A stretch of 19,757 bases of DNA from an uncultured Haloferula sp. (GCA_946885645.1 CAMPGU010000041.1:1-19757); one strand, 5' to 3'; positions 8,229 to 16,743 are shown, counted from the stretch's first letter. Made by a program: numbers and translations. The notes: a model not told the origin generated them from the sequence alone.

Positions 8229-11200
8229 CTATTTTCCTAACAGATACGCGAGGAGATCCTTCAGCTCGTCGGGATTCAGGCGGTTGATCATGCCGGCCGG
8301 CATCGGTGAAATGGGCGAGGGTCTGATGTCCTTGATCTGGCTTCGCTCGACCTCGATCGTGGCGGAGAAATCGAAAGGACTGGTCGCGATGATCCAGTGC
8401 TCGTCCTTCTCTTCGATCAACTTGCCGATGACCTGCGATCCGTCGCGCTTGACGATCGCATCGAAGGCGTACTGGTCGGACACCACCTTGCTCGGGTCGA
8501 TGATTGCCTCGGCGAGATCGTGCACGCTGAAACGACCGGCCACCGCGGTAAGATCCGGTCCGGCTGCCCCGCCCGCACCGTCGAAACGATGGCACGCGGC
8601 GCAAAGCGAGGCTTGGAACATCTTTTTTCCGTTCTCCTTGTCCCGGTGATCGAGGCCGCTCGCGGCAAGCGTCTCCACGTCCGCGACCGTCCATTCGCGG
8701 CCCGGGCCCTGGACGGGCGGGAGATCGGCGAGCGGATGCACCACGTTTGCCGGAGCCAGCTTCGCGATCCACTCGCGCTCGCTGGAAGTGCTGTTTTCCA
8801 AGGTCTGTTTGCGCAGATCCACGATGAACCCTGCATAGCTGTCCCCCCCGCGCTTTTGCAGCAGGCGATCGAACCATGCGAAGTAGCGCCGCCGCTCGTC
8901 CTCGCTCCACGGGCCCTTCACCACCCGCAGGCAATAGATATAGTGGATGATCTGGGCGGGAGGCAGGTTTGCGATCATCTGCTCGATCGCGGCGCCATAC
9001 TGCGCGTTCCGCTTCGCCACCGCGACCCAATCGGGGGCGGGAGCGGGACCGGTGGTGTCCATGAGGGAAAGCGTGCGTCCGACCACTCCCGGTGCCTGTA
9101 GATAGCAAAGCATGCGGCAGAGCTCGCGATCCAGATCCGCTTGGTTCGAGGGGAATGCCGCGTCGATTTTCGCGAGCACGGCGTCGCGCTCGCTCCGCGA
9201 CGGTTCTCCGTGGCGGGCAAATGCGAGACCGCAGGCCCGGAGCCAGTTGAGTCGTTGCGCCGTATCCAGCGATGCCCAGTTCAGGCCATCGAGCGCTGCC
9301 AGGATGACGGGCTTGTGCTGCGTGCCGCCGGTGCGGGCAAGGGCGATGGCTCCGCCAATCACCTGCCACGGGTTGTTTTCTCGGATCAACTGGGAGGCGA
9401 TCACGGTCGCTCCCACGCCTTCCACGGCCAGCCTGGATTGGTAGCGCTTCAGCCGGTCGGTGGATCCCATCCCCTCCCAGGCCCCCGCTTTGGGGGCAAT
9501 GGCGAATTCCTTCGCCTGCGCTTCCACCGGCTTTGTCGCCTCGGTCCCGGTATAGGTGACCCGCCAGAGCGCGGAGGCGGTGCGGCGCCCGCCGGTCAGG
9601 AAGTACATCGCCCCGTCGCCGCCCACCACGGCATCGGTGAGGGGTAAGCCGCTGCCGGCGACGAACTCTTCCTGCTCCGCCCGATATCCGGCACCGTCCG
9701 GGGTGAGGTGAATCGCGCGGATGGTCGCGTAGGTCCAGTCGAGGGCGTAGATCGCGCGCTGATATTTCTCCGGAAACTTGGCTCCCTTTCCGGACAGCAG
9801 GCCGGTAGGCGAGCCGGGGCCGAGATCGGCTTGCGAAGGCATGCCGTCCTCGTAATAGACCGGCCATTTCCCGGTGCCGTTCCTCCAGCCGAATTCCGAT
9901 CCCGGCAGCACATGGCAGATCCGGGTGGGCCGGTACCAGGGCATGCCAAGATCCCATTCCATGTCGGCATCATAGGCGAAGAGATCGCCGTGATGGTTGA
10001 AGGCGATATCATAGGAATTCCGCATGCCCGATGCGCAGAGCTGCCAATCCGAGCCGTCCGGCTTGAAGCGGGCGATCCAACCGCCGGGGGCCATCCGGTC
10101 GTGGGCGTGCCCTTTGGCGTCCGGCCGGCGCGGCAGCAATTGATCCTCCGCCCAGACCTTGGGAACCAGCGAGTGATCCATCTCCGGCAGGTCGGTAAAG
10201 TTTCCCGCCACGAAGTAAATCCAGCGCCCATCGGGAGAGGCGACGAGTGCGTGCGGACCATGTTCCCCGCGGCCGTTCATGGCTTTGACCAGCTCCGGCT
10301 TGTCCGGCTGTCCGTCGCCATCCGTATCGGTCACCCGCCACACGCCGCTCTGGTCGTTCCCTTCGTTGACCGAGACGTAGAGGACGCCCTGATGCCAGAG
10401 AAGGCCGTGCGCGCCGCTGAGCGGGATCGCCGTAGGGGTGACCACCGTTTCATCATCGGGGCCTGCCGGCGGGGTCACGCGGAAGATCTTCCCGAACTGA
10501 TCGGAGCATAGCAATTTCCCGGTTCCATCGACAGTCATCGCGACCCATGAACCCTGGACATTGGGAACCTTGTAGAGACGCTCGAGCTTGAAACCTTCCG
10601 CCACCTCGAATTCCGGAGTCATGTCTTCCGGGGCGCCGTTGGCGTTGCCTTCCGGAGCGATCACCGCTCCCCAGGGAGCATCTCCCATGGTGCCGATGAC
10701 CACGGCCGGTGCCCAGCCGGCGGCCGGGAACCTTTCTTCCTGCCAGCCGCGCTTTCCTTCCAGGCTACAGAGCCACTTCTCGTCCGAGACCAGATAGATC
10801 TTCTTCCCGTCCTTCAAGGTGGCGCTGAAGCGCAGCGCGAGTCCGGCGAAGGAGTCCTGGTTCCTGCCTTCCACGGCGATCACGTTCTCCGCCCCGCTCC
10901 GCACCAGCTTGGTCACGTCATGGCTCGCAGGGACCGCCCATTCGCTCGTCCATCCCAGATCGCGGCCGTTCACCCATACTCGTTGCCAATTGTCGCAGGT
11001 GACAGTGACCGAAGCGGCGACGACATCCCGCGGCAAAGCGAACTTCCGGCGGAAGAAAGCTTTCTGGTCGCTTGCAGGATTACCGTTCTGCCAGATCCAC
11101 CGGGCGGGCGGCTCGGGAGTCCGCGCGGCACTTGCGGGAGCCGCAGGGACGGCCTTTCCCTCCAATGGCCGGATGCGCAGATCCTTGAATTCCGCTTTCA

Positions 11201-11831
11201 TCGCGGGCCCCGCGTGAAGCTGCAGAGCCAGCACTCCTTTCAAGGAACGCCGGGAAGGATCCGTATCCTTGATCTCGGCGACCTGGTTGCCATTGACAAA
11301 ATGTTGCAGCGTCTCGCCGTTCGCGACGATCCGGTAGGTGTTCCATTCCGAAAGTTTCGTTGCCTGTCGCGCGAAATTGCCGACCACCCGCGGGCTCGCC
11401 GCGAGGTCCACCGATTGCCCGCTTTCGCAGGCGATGCCGCGGCCCCTTTCCTCATAGAGCATGCCCAGATACTTGCCCTCGGGGTGCAGGTCCATCTGGT
11501 AGCCGCCGACTGTCCACAGGGCAGGGTCGAGCGTCCGGCTGCGGTACTGCACGCCGGAGTTATTGTCGCCGGAGACGCGTGCCTTGTATTCCAGTTCGAA
11601 ATTGCCCGGCTCGCCGCCTTTCCAGATCAGGAAGGTATTGGTGGCAACCTTGCGGGCTTCCATGTCGGTTTCGCCGGTCAAGATCCCTTGCTCCACGCGC
11701 CAGAGACGCGGATCGCCCGTCCAGCCGGAGAGGTCCTTGCCGTTGAATAGCGGCGTCCATTCCGCGGCATGCGTGCTGGGGAGGGAGAGGATGGCGGAGA
11801 TGACAAGAACCGGTGCGGCGATGGCGCGCAT
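8229..11831 (-). CDS. Secreted DUF1080 (3-keto-disaccharide hydrolase-like) / beta-propeller / cytochrome c fusion, PVC heme-binding type
   Basis: The protein has 1200 residues from ATG 11831; an ATG at 11858 would add nine. The inner start gives a cleaner signal peptide (MRAIAAPVLVISAIL, cleavage near STHA-A) and a CCC-ATG context. The order is a DUF1080 jelly roll with WTPLFNGKDLSGW (about 23-220), a galactose-binding-like domain (about 242-385), and a Planctomycetes/Verrucomicrobia sorbosone-dehydrogenase-type propeller (about 405-760). A helical region (about 770-1060) and a C-terminal cytochrome c with heme motif C1077-AAC-H1081 follow. Met in SPMPAGM near the end is the likely distal heme ligand. 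DUF1080 proteins are linked to 3-keto-glycoside hydrolysis; the heme/propeller part suggests periplasmic sugar or alcohol oxidation. The substrate is unknown. It is the last gene of the likely operon. Confidence 0.92.
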   Translation of the reverse strand: MRAIAAPVLVISAILSLPSTHAAEWTPLFNGKDLSGWTGDPRLWRVEQGILTGETDMEARKVATNTFLIWKGGEPGNFELEYKARVSGDNNSGVQYRSRTLDPALWTVGGYQMDLHPEGKYLGMLYEERGRGIACESGQSVDLAASPRVVGNFARQATKLSEWNTYRIVANGETLQHFVNGNQVAEIKDTDPSRRSLKGVLALQLHAGPAMKAEFKDLRIRPLEGKAVPAAPASAARTPEPPARWIWQNGNPASDQKAFFRRKFALPRDVVAASVTVTCDNWQRVWVNGRDLGWTSEWAVPASHDVTKLVRSGAENVIAVEGRNQDSFAGLALRFSATLKDGKKIYLVSDEKWLCSLEGKRGWQEERFPAAGWAPAVVIGTMGDAPWGAVIAPEGNANGAPEDMTPEFEVAEGFKLERLYKVPNVQGSWVAMTVDGTGKLLCSDQFGKIFRVTPPAGPDDETVVTPTAIPLSGAHGLLWHQGVLYVSVNEGNDQSGVWRVTDTDGDGQPDKPELVKAMNGRGEHGPHALVASPDGRWIYFVAGNFTDLPEMDHSLVPKVWAEDQLLPRRPDAKGHAHDRMAPGGWIARFKPDGSDWQLCASGMRNSYDIAFNHHGDLFAYDADMEWDLGMPWYRPTRICHVLPGSEFGWRNGTGKWPVYYEDGMPSQADLGPGSPTGLLSGKGAKFPEKYQRAIYALDWTYATIRAIHLTPDGAGYRAEQEEFVAGSGLPLTDAVVGGDGAMYFLTGGRRTASALWRVTYTGTEATKPVEAQAKEFAIAPKAGAWEGMGSTDRLKRYQSRLAVEGVGATVIASQLIRENNPWQVIGGAIALARTGGTQHKPVILAALDGLNWASLDTAQRLNWLRACGLAFARHGEPSRSERDAVLAKIDAAFPSNQADLDRELCRMLCYLQAPGVVGRTLSLMDTTGPAPAPDWVAVAKRNAQYGAAIEQMIANLPPAQIIHYIYCLRVVKGPWSEDERRRYFAWFDRLLQKRGGDSYAGFIVDLRKQTLENSTSSEREWIAKLAPANVVHPLADLPPVQGPGREWTVADVETLAASGLDHRDKENGKKMFQASLCAACHRFDGAGGAAGPDLTAVAGRFSVHDLAEAIIDPSKVVSDQYAFDAIVKRDGSQVIGKLIEEKDEHWIIATSPFDFSATIEVERSQIKDIRPSPISPMPAGMINRLNPDELKDLLAYLLGK

Positions 11832-11889
11832 GGGATCGGTGAAGAGACGGAATTGCATGGATGGGTGTAAAAAGCTGTTGGATGCGGCG

Positions 11890-12585
11890 TCACGGGCTCT
11901 TGGCGGGATCCGCCGGATGATCGGGAAAGCCCATCACCCGGGGCGCGCGGCTGCCTGGCTCGTTGATTACGAAGAGCACGGTCCGGGCGGCCGGATTATG
12001 AACCCAGCGCGTCTCGCAGAGGGGAAACAGCGACTCCTTGCCTGTCACTCGGTAGGAAAGGTTGACGTTGTATTCCTCTGCTCCGCCCGACGGAGCGTCG
12101 GTGATAAGCCGCGAGCGGGCCTTGAGAGCGAGCTTCTGCTTTCCCACCTGTCCTCCTACGTCGTGGGCGGTGAGGTTATACCACATCATTTGGCCGGCTT
12201 TGAAACGATCCGCCGAAGCATCGATCACCTGCAGCCGCACTGGCACCGTTTTGTTCGATGGGTCGGGGCTGACGAGGAGGTAGATGTCGCCCGCGGTTTC
12301 CGCGACAGCGGCGGAAGGTGCCGATGCTGCCGGAGCTTGCTCCTCCGGCGGAGGAGATGACAGCAGGCGCAGTGTGAGGGCTCCCGGCGGCAGCACGTAG
12401 GGCTTCGAGAAATTCATCCGCGGCAGCTCCACCTCCTGCGAAGCTTTGCCATCGTGGAGATACAGGCTCTCGGGATCGGTATCCGATGCCCCCAGGAAAA
12501 GGATGCGACAGATGCGGCCCGGCTTCTCCTGCCCGGTGGCGGTGAAGGGAAGGACCAGAGAAAGGACGAGAAGAGGAAGACGCAT
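11890..12585 (-). CDS. Small secreted protein of unknown function
   Basis: I do not recognise a family. The 231 residues start with a clear signal peptide (MRLPLLVLSLVLPFTATG, cleavage near 18). The mature part is beta-rich, with an early segment ICRILFLGASDTDPESLYLHDG. A Pro/Ala-rich spacer covers about 78-100 and separates two probable beta domains. A late motif, PLCETRWVHNPAARTVLF, is the most distinctive part. There are no lipobox cysteine, transmembrane helix or catalytic motifs. The gene begins 11 bp after the pseudopilin stop and ends 31-58 bp before the heme fusion, so it is almost certainly co-transcribed. Location suggests an accessory to the pseudopilin A-like protein, but that is inference. 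No Shine-Dalgarno sequence is seen; GGTCCC precedes the ATG directly. Confidence 0.85.
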   Translation of the reverse strand: MRLPLLVLSLVLPFTATGQEKPGRICRILFLGASDTDPESLYLHDGKASQEVELPRMNFSKPYVLPPGALTLRLLSSPPPEEQAPAASAPSAAVAETAGDIYLLVSPDPSNKTVPVRLQVIDASADRFKAGQMMWYNLTAHDVGGQVGKQKLALKARSRLITDAPSGGAEEYNVNLSYRVTGKESLFPLCETRWVHNPAARTVLFVINEPGSRAPRVMGFPDHPADPAKSP

Positions 12586-12596
12586 GGGACCAAGGT

Positions 12597-15500
12597 TCAG
12601 ATTTCCGAGCCGGATAGCCAGCGGAAGCTCACGATTTCAAAGTGCCGCCCGAAGGCCTTGTTAATCGCCGAAGAAGGCGGGGTGGCGAGATCCGCGGTAT
12701 CGGCGGGATCCACGTAATTGCGGGTGCGGCGCACCACCGCTTCGCAGACCGCCCGGCTGACGATCTTGCCGTCCTCGTCGCGGGCATCGCCATGCGCGCG
12801 GATGGTGAAGGTGTCGTCGCGGGCCGAGAGGATCGGGGCGATGGGCCGCAGGACGTCTGCTTGCCGTGTCCACCCGGGCAGCCCGTAGGCGCTCTCGCCT
12901 TCCGCCGCCGCGGGGAATTTGTACTCGGCCTCGGCCGCACGCGCGGGAACCGCGGAGGCGTTGTTGGAGAGCTGTTCGATGGCCGAATAAGGATTGGTCG
13001 AACCCTGCTTCGCGAGTTCGTTCAGGGCCGATTGCACCGCCCCTGCCAGCGCCAGGTCGCCGGAGGAAAGCTGGCGGTTGATGAACTCGGAAAGCGACAG
13101 GAAGGGGCCTCTCTCCCGCACCTGCGCCACGACCTCCTCCGCGAGGGCATCGATCATCTTGTCGTCGAACACCCGGTAGCCCGCGAATTCCGCTGCCTCC
13201 GGGAACGCACCGGAGGAACCTTGCTCCTTCGCCTCGACATCTCCGGCCATGGAGAAACGCGAAAACGGATGGTCGGATTCGTCCGAAAGAACCACGCTCC
13301 AGGAAGCACCGGATTCGCGGATGTAAGGCACCCGCTGCTTGCGCGCGTGGCCGAGCAAGGCACGCCACGCCGTGAGGGAGGTGGAATTCACGTTGAACAT
13401 CCCTTCCACTTCGATGCGCGACGCGATCGTCTTCCATGCGTGCGGGCCTCTCACATTGTCGTTGTAGAGCGTGGTTGCATTGGTCTCCGAAATCGAGGCG
13501 AAGCCCGCGTCCTCCGCGATCGGAAGGTATGCCCGGTTTCCCAGCGGCCGTTCTCCGGTCACGAAATCGGCATACGTTTTCTGCATATTCCGGCCGGCGG
13601 TCCCGAAGGTCGCGGGGTCCGGTGCGATGGAAGAGAAAAACCAATCGTCGAAGAGGATGTGATTGGCGCAGTAGCTGTCGTCATGCTGGAGGTTCGTAGG
13701 CAGACTGGCGTCGGCACTGTTCACCACCGCGGCGGATGGCAGCAGGGGAGTGGCGTCGCTGTTGCCGATGAGATTGAATGCATACGGAGGAATCGGATTC
13801 TCGTAGCGGAGATCCCAGTTCTGCAGCTCGCAGAGCGATTGCAAGGGGCGTGTGGGTATTTCCGCGATCACGCATCGTGAGAGGCCGTCGGATTTGTTGA
13901 ATCCTGTCACGATATAGCCGCGCCCCGAGGTGTCGCTCGCATTCGGGAGGTTGCTGTCGTTCGGCGCCAGCTTGATGAAGCTGTAATCGAAGGGCGAATT
14001 GACCGGGTGGTAGGTGCCGCCGTAATGGCGGGCGATGGTGGTCTCGGCCACGTCCTTCGAGCCCATCGCGGTGTAGTTCACGAGGGGGCTCGATTGGATG
14101 AAGCCCTTCGCCGGGATGTGCGTCCTGCTCGCCATCCGGGCTCCGAAGACCGTCGAGAGGAAGGGCACGGGGTTGCTCATGGAGGCGCTCAATCCGGCCT
14201 CGGCCAAGCCCGTGAGCGGCTTGTAGATCTCGTTGGCCATCGAGGGTGTATAGATCATCCGGTAGGCTAGCAGCCGCTGGCCTCCGGAGACCATGTCCAT
14301 GTAGATGCCGACTCCCTGGCTGATATCGGTGTAAGCGGTGTCGAACTTCGCATCCGCCTTGATCGTGGCGGATCCGCCGACGGCCATCGGTTTTCCGCCG
14401 GTGCCTTTTACTTGGAAAAAATGGCCGCCCTTCGAGCGATAGCCTTGGGCGAGCACCAGGGTCGTCGTGGCGGGAACGGCGGTGGCATTCTGGGGGCTGA
14501 AAACCCGCGTCTCCCCGGGCTTTAGGGTGAAGGTCGAGGGGATCTCATACTGCAGGGAGGCTGCCGTGGACATCGCGGGAAGATTGTTCGTGCTGCCGGT
14601 CGTCAGGCACGTGTGGGTGGGCGTGACGGCACCGTTGACGGTGTAGCGCAGTGCCACCGGTAGGGGCTTCGGGATGTGAAATGAAAGCGTGGAAGAGGTG
14701 CTGATCTGCACGCTGTAGGGATTCCACATGGTGATCACCGGCGTCACGAGCAGCCTCGGTTCCAGGCTTCCCGCCGGAGAGGCCGCCGGCGCGGCGGTGT
14801 GGGACAGGACCCACTGGATGCGGGCGACCACCGGGAGGATGCGAACCTTGTGCAGGAAGCCGAACGTGTTCCCGGAGTCATCGATCGCCACGGCGGCGGT
14901 CGCGATTCGGTTGCTGCCCGACGCACTCGGCGAGATCCGCTTGTAGGCCGTCGCATAGTCCTTGAGGTTCTCCCAGCTGCTCACGGCTCCATGGCGGTAA
15001 ATGGGCATTTCGCTCGTGCCGCGATACGAGGACCACGGGTAGATCATCGATCTCGCCGCCGTCGGACTGGCTGCGGTCGGCTTGGTGAACATGATATCCT
15101 TCACGGGCGTCGCGCGGAAGAAGGGCAGGTTCGAGTTGGCCACCGAGGTCCAGTTTTCCGTGAGGATGGAGAGGTCTTTCCTCCACCCGCCGGTCGCCGT
15201 ATTTGTCAGCAGTCCCATCGAGGAGACGGATAGATCGTGGAAGAACTCGCGGGATACGCGCATCTGCTTCTCCTCGCCGATGAAATCGCTGCTCAGGTGG
15301 CTGACCGCTTTGCCGGCAGGGGTGGCATCTTCCAGCAGATCCTCCATCCGGAATGACGAGGGATCGACGGCGGAATGGCTCTTCGCGATCACCGACCACC
15401 GCGCCGCGTTATCTTCGTCCGGCAGGTAGGGCTTCGGCAGGCGCGCCTTTTGATTCTCACCGGAGATCCACCAGGCAAAAGCCCCGTCCCCCCCGGCATC

Positions 15501-16103
15501 CGATAGCTTGGTAGGCTCCAGGTAGATCTGGAGGCTCTCCCGGCTCGGGCCGTCACCCACGCTTCCCGCACCCAGGAGCGCCACGCGCCCCGCCCCCGCG
15601 GACGTGTCAGGAAGATCCTCCGTACCCGTGGAGACAAGCCACGCGAGGAAGCGCTCCTTCTTTTCCGAGGAATAGTCGCCCGGTGAAACCGGCCGTCCCT
15701 GCGAATCGTGGTCCGCCCCCTCCCAGCTCTTCCACGCGCCGAGAACGGGCGGGTTGTTTTCGGCGAGGATGTCCGCCCGCGCGGTGACGCGGGTGTCGGC
15801 ACCGGCCTGCCGCTGGAGCTGGCCGATCGCGAGCATCAGCGCCAGCCTCGCATTCGCACGGGCACGGGCAGCATCGTCCCCCCGGCTCGTGGTGCGCAGC
15901 GAGATCGACGCCAATCCCAAGAGGCCGACCGCCAGGAGCGTTAGCAGGACGAAGAGCGAGAGCGTGATGACCAGGGCGAAGCCCCGCGATGCACCCGGGG
16001 AGGAACAGGCATCGCGCGGAAAACCCAACCGCGCAATGACGGCCCCGTCCCCGGGTGTCGGGCCCGGAAAGAGAAAGAAAGTGGACGAACGACGGATCTT
16101 CAT
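12597..16103 (-). CDS. Verru_Chthon cassette protein A-like giant pseudopilin
   Basis: The protein has 1168 residues from ATG 16103; the frame is open further upstream but overlaps the regulator gene, and CCCA-ATGAAGATC is a start like its neighbours. After a 41-residue leader comes a type IV prepilin-like junction Gly41-Phe42 followed by FALVITLSLFVLLTLLAVGLLGLA. Position +5 is Ile, not the usual Glu, as in GspK or PilX-type minor pilins. A polar helix with many Arg/Ala (about 72-95) follows, then a very long Ser/Thr-rich extracellular part. Family-like features include RPLQSLCELQNWDLRYENPI, a DDSYCANHILFDDWFFSS block, and a C-terminal SLSEFINRQL and FTIRAHGDARDEDGKIVS. This matches TIGR02600 by memory; the usual partners B, C and D are absent in the window. 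Membrane-anchored, function unknown, possibly part of a type II secretion-like or pilus-like assembly. Confidence 0.85.
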   Translation of the reverse strand: MKIRRSSTFFLFPGPTPGDGAVIARLGFPRDACSSPGASRGFALVITLSLFVLLTLLAVGLLGLASISLRTTSRGDDAARARANARLALMLAIGQLQRQAGADTRVTARADILAENNPPVLGAWKSWEGADHDSQGRPVSPGDYSSEKKERFLAWLVSTGTEDLPDTSAGAGRVALLGAGSVGDGPSRESLQIYLEPTKLSDAGGDGAFAWWISGENQKARLPKPYLPDEDNAARWSVIAKSHSAVDPSSFRMEDLLEDATPAGKAVSHLSSDFIGEEKQMRVSREFFHDLSVSSMGLLTNTATGGWRKDLSILTENWTSVANSNLPFFRATPVKDIMFTKPTAASPTAARSMIYPWSSYRGTSEMPIYRHGAVSSWENLKDYATAYKRISPSASGSNRIATAAVAIDDSGNTFGFLHKVRILPVVARIQWVLSHTAAPAASPAGSLEPRLLVTPVITMWNPYSVQISTSSTLSFHIPKPLPVALRYTVNGAVTPTHTCLTTGSTNNLPAMSTAASLQYEIPSTFTLKPGETRVFSPQNATAVPATTTLVLAQGYRSKGGHFFQVKGTGGKPMAVGGSATIKADAKFDTAYTDISQGVGIYMDMVSGGQRLLAYRMIYTPSMANEIYKPLTGLAEAGLSASMSNPVPFLSTVFGARMASRTHIPAKGFIQSSPLVNYTAMGSKDVAETTIARHYGGTYHPVNSPFDYSFIKLAPNDSNLPNASDTSGRGYIVTGFNKSDGLSRCVIAEIPTRPLQSLCELQNWDLRYENPIPPYAFNLIGNSDATPLLPSAAVVNSADASLPTNLQHDDSYCANHILFDDWFFSSIAPDPATFGTAGRNMQKTYADFVTGERPLGNRAYLPIAEDAGFASISETNATTLYNDNVRGPHAWKTIASRIEVEGMFNVNSTSLTAWRALLGHARKQRVPYIRESGASWSVVLSDESDHPFSRFSMAGDVEAKEQGSSGAFPEAAEFAGYRVFDDKMIDALAEEVVAQVRERGPFLSLSEFINRQLSSGDLALAGAVQSALNELAKQGSTNPYSAIEQLSNNASAVPARAAEAEYKFPAAAEGESAYGLPGWTRQADVLRPIAPILSARDDTFTIRAHGDARDEDGKIVSRAVCEAVVRRTRNYVDPADTADLATPPSSAINKAFGRHFEIVSFRWLSGSEI

Positions 16104-16129
16104 TGGGTTTGGAAGAATGGAACCGCGTT

Positions 16130-16591
16130 TCAGGCGCTCCGGGCACAGGTGCCGTGGAAGGATTCCTTCCACTGGCCGGGGGTAAGGCCGAAACGGTCCT
16201 TGAAGAGACGGCACAGGTTTTTGGCGTTCCGCAGCCCCGTCTCCATTGCCACCGGCTCGAGCTTCAGGTCGTCCCCGCGGAGCATGTCCGCGGCGGCCTC
16301 GATTCTCCTGGCGAGCAGATCCTTGCCCACCGTGTTTCCCGTGACGGAACGATAGAGCCGGTGCAGGGAGCGCACCGACATGCCGCATTCCCTCGCGAGT
16401 GACGATACGGTGAGGGGCCGCGAGTATTCCTCCCGGATCTTCCGGATCGCCTTAGTGATCCCCGGGGGGAAATCATCATCGGCTGCCTCGAAGGAGAAAT
16501 GGTGAACGACAACGGGGGCCGGTGCATGGTCGCCCGAACGCGTGGCACCGCCTTCCGTGTTACCTTCCGCTGGGGATGTCTGGGGTTTCAT
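16130..16591 (-). CDS. AraC-family regulator lacking a sensor domain
   Basis: The protein has 153 residues, far shorter than typical AraC members of about 250-300. Residues 44-145 form the double helix-turn-helix. The first HTH is about 61-82 (TVSSLARECGMSVRSLHRLY). The second is about 112-133 (PVAMETGLRNAKNLCRLFK), followed by DRFGLTPGQW, the usual AraC signature with variation from the GFxxxSYFSRxFK form. The N-terminus (1-40) is polar and has no recognisable ligand domain. A GGGAG run about 7 bases before the ATG could act as ribosome binding site. It is the first gene of the probable operon, 26 bp from the pseudopilin start, which suggests it controls that operon (inference). An activity input from the neighbouring two-component pair is possible. 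Confidence 0.9.
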   Translation of the reverse strand: MKPQTSPAEGNTEGGATRSGDHAPAPVVVHHFSFEAADDDFPPGITKAIRKIREEYSRPLTVSSLARECGMSVRSLHRLYRSVTGNTVGKDLLARRIEAAADMLRGDDLKLEPVAMETGLRNAKNLCRLFKDRFGLTPGQWKESFHGTCARSA

Positions 16592-16743
16592 GGGTTGCTC
16601 CCGCCGGGAGACCCCGGACGGAGCATGAAGCCCTATCCCATTCGCGGATTCCTGAATACCTAGGTATTCCTATAGGGTCGTTGTAACGATCTAATGTATA
16701 ATGCGATACAACAGAAACCAAAAGGAGATTCGAGCCGGAGGGC
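16592..16743. promoter_or_regulatory. Intergenic control region between response regulator and AraC gene
   Basis: This 152 bp gap is AT-richer than its surroundings and carries a cluster of inverted repeats (16654-16710). On the minus strand a weak promoter, TTGGTT and TATACA with a 15 bp spacer, lies between about 16695 and 16721 and would read toward the AraC gene. A strict TATAAT is present on the plus strand (16697-16702). I see no terminator after the response regulator stop. It is the best place for regulation of the downstream operon. Confidence 0.6.
16654..16669. promoter_or_regulatory. Perfect 16 bp palindrome, candidate operator
   Basis: GAATACCTAGGTATTC is a perfect palindrome with no spacer. 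It overlaps CCTATAGG (16669-16676, itself palindromic) and is followed by TCGTT-GT-AACGA (16678-16689) and TGTAT-N6-ATACA (16695-16710). The position, 60-120 bp before the AraC start, fits an operator for a dimeric regulator such as the NarL-type regulator or another dimer. Binding is inference. Confidence 0.5.

Noticed and set aside
7978..9957. N-terminal extension of the PATR frame by about 660 codons
   Set aside because: The extension overlaps the heme-fusion gene in another frame of the same strand, is Arg/Pro-rich without domains, and the signal peptide starts at 7977.
16104..16388. N-terminal extension of the pseudopilin frame by 95 codons
   Set aside because: It overlaps the AraC coding region in a different frame, is low in recognisable content, and the prepilin leader begins at the ATG at 16103.
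16697..16702. TATAAT as a promoter for a plus-strand gene
   Set aside because: No -35 element at proper distance and no plausible plus-strand gene downstream; kept only as a low-interest observation.
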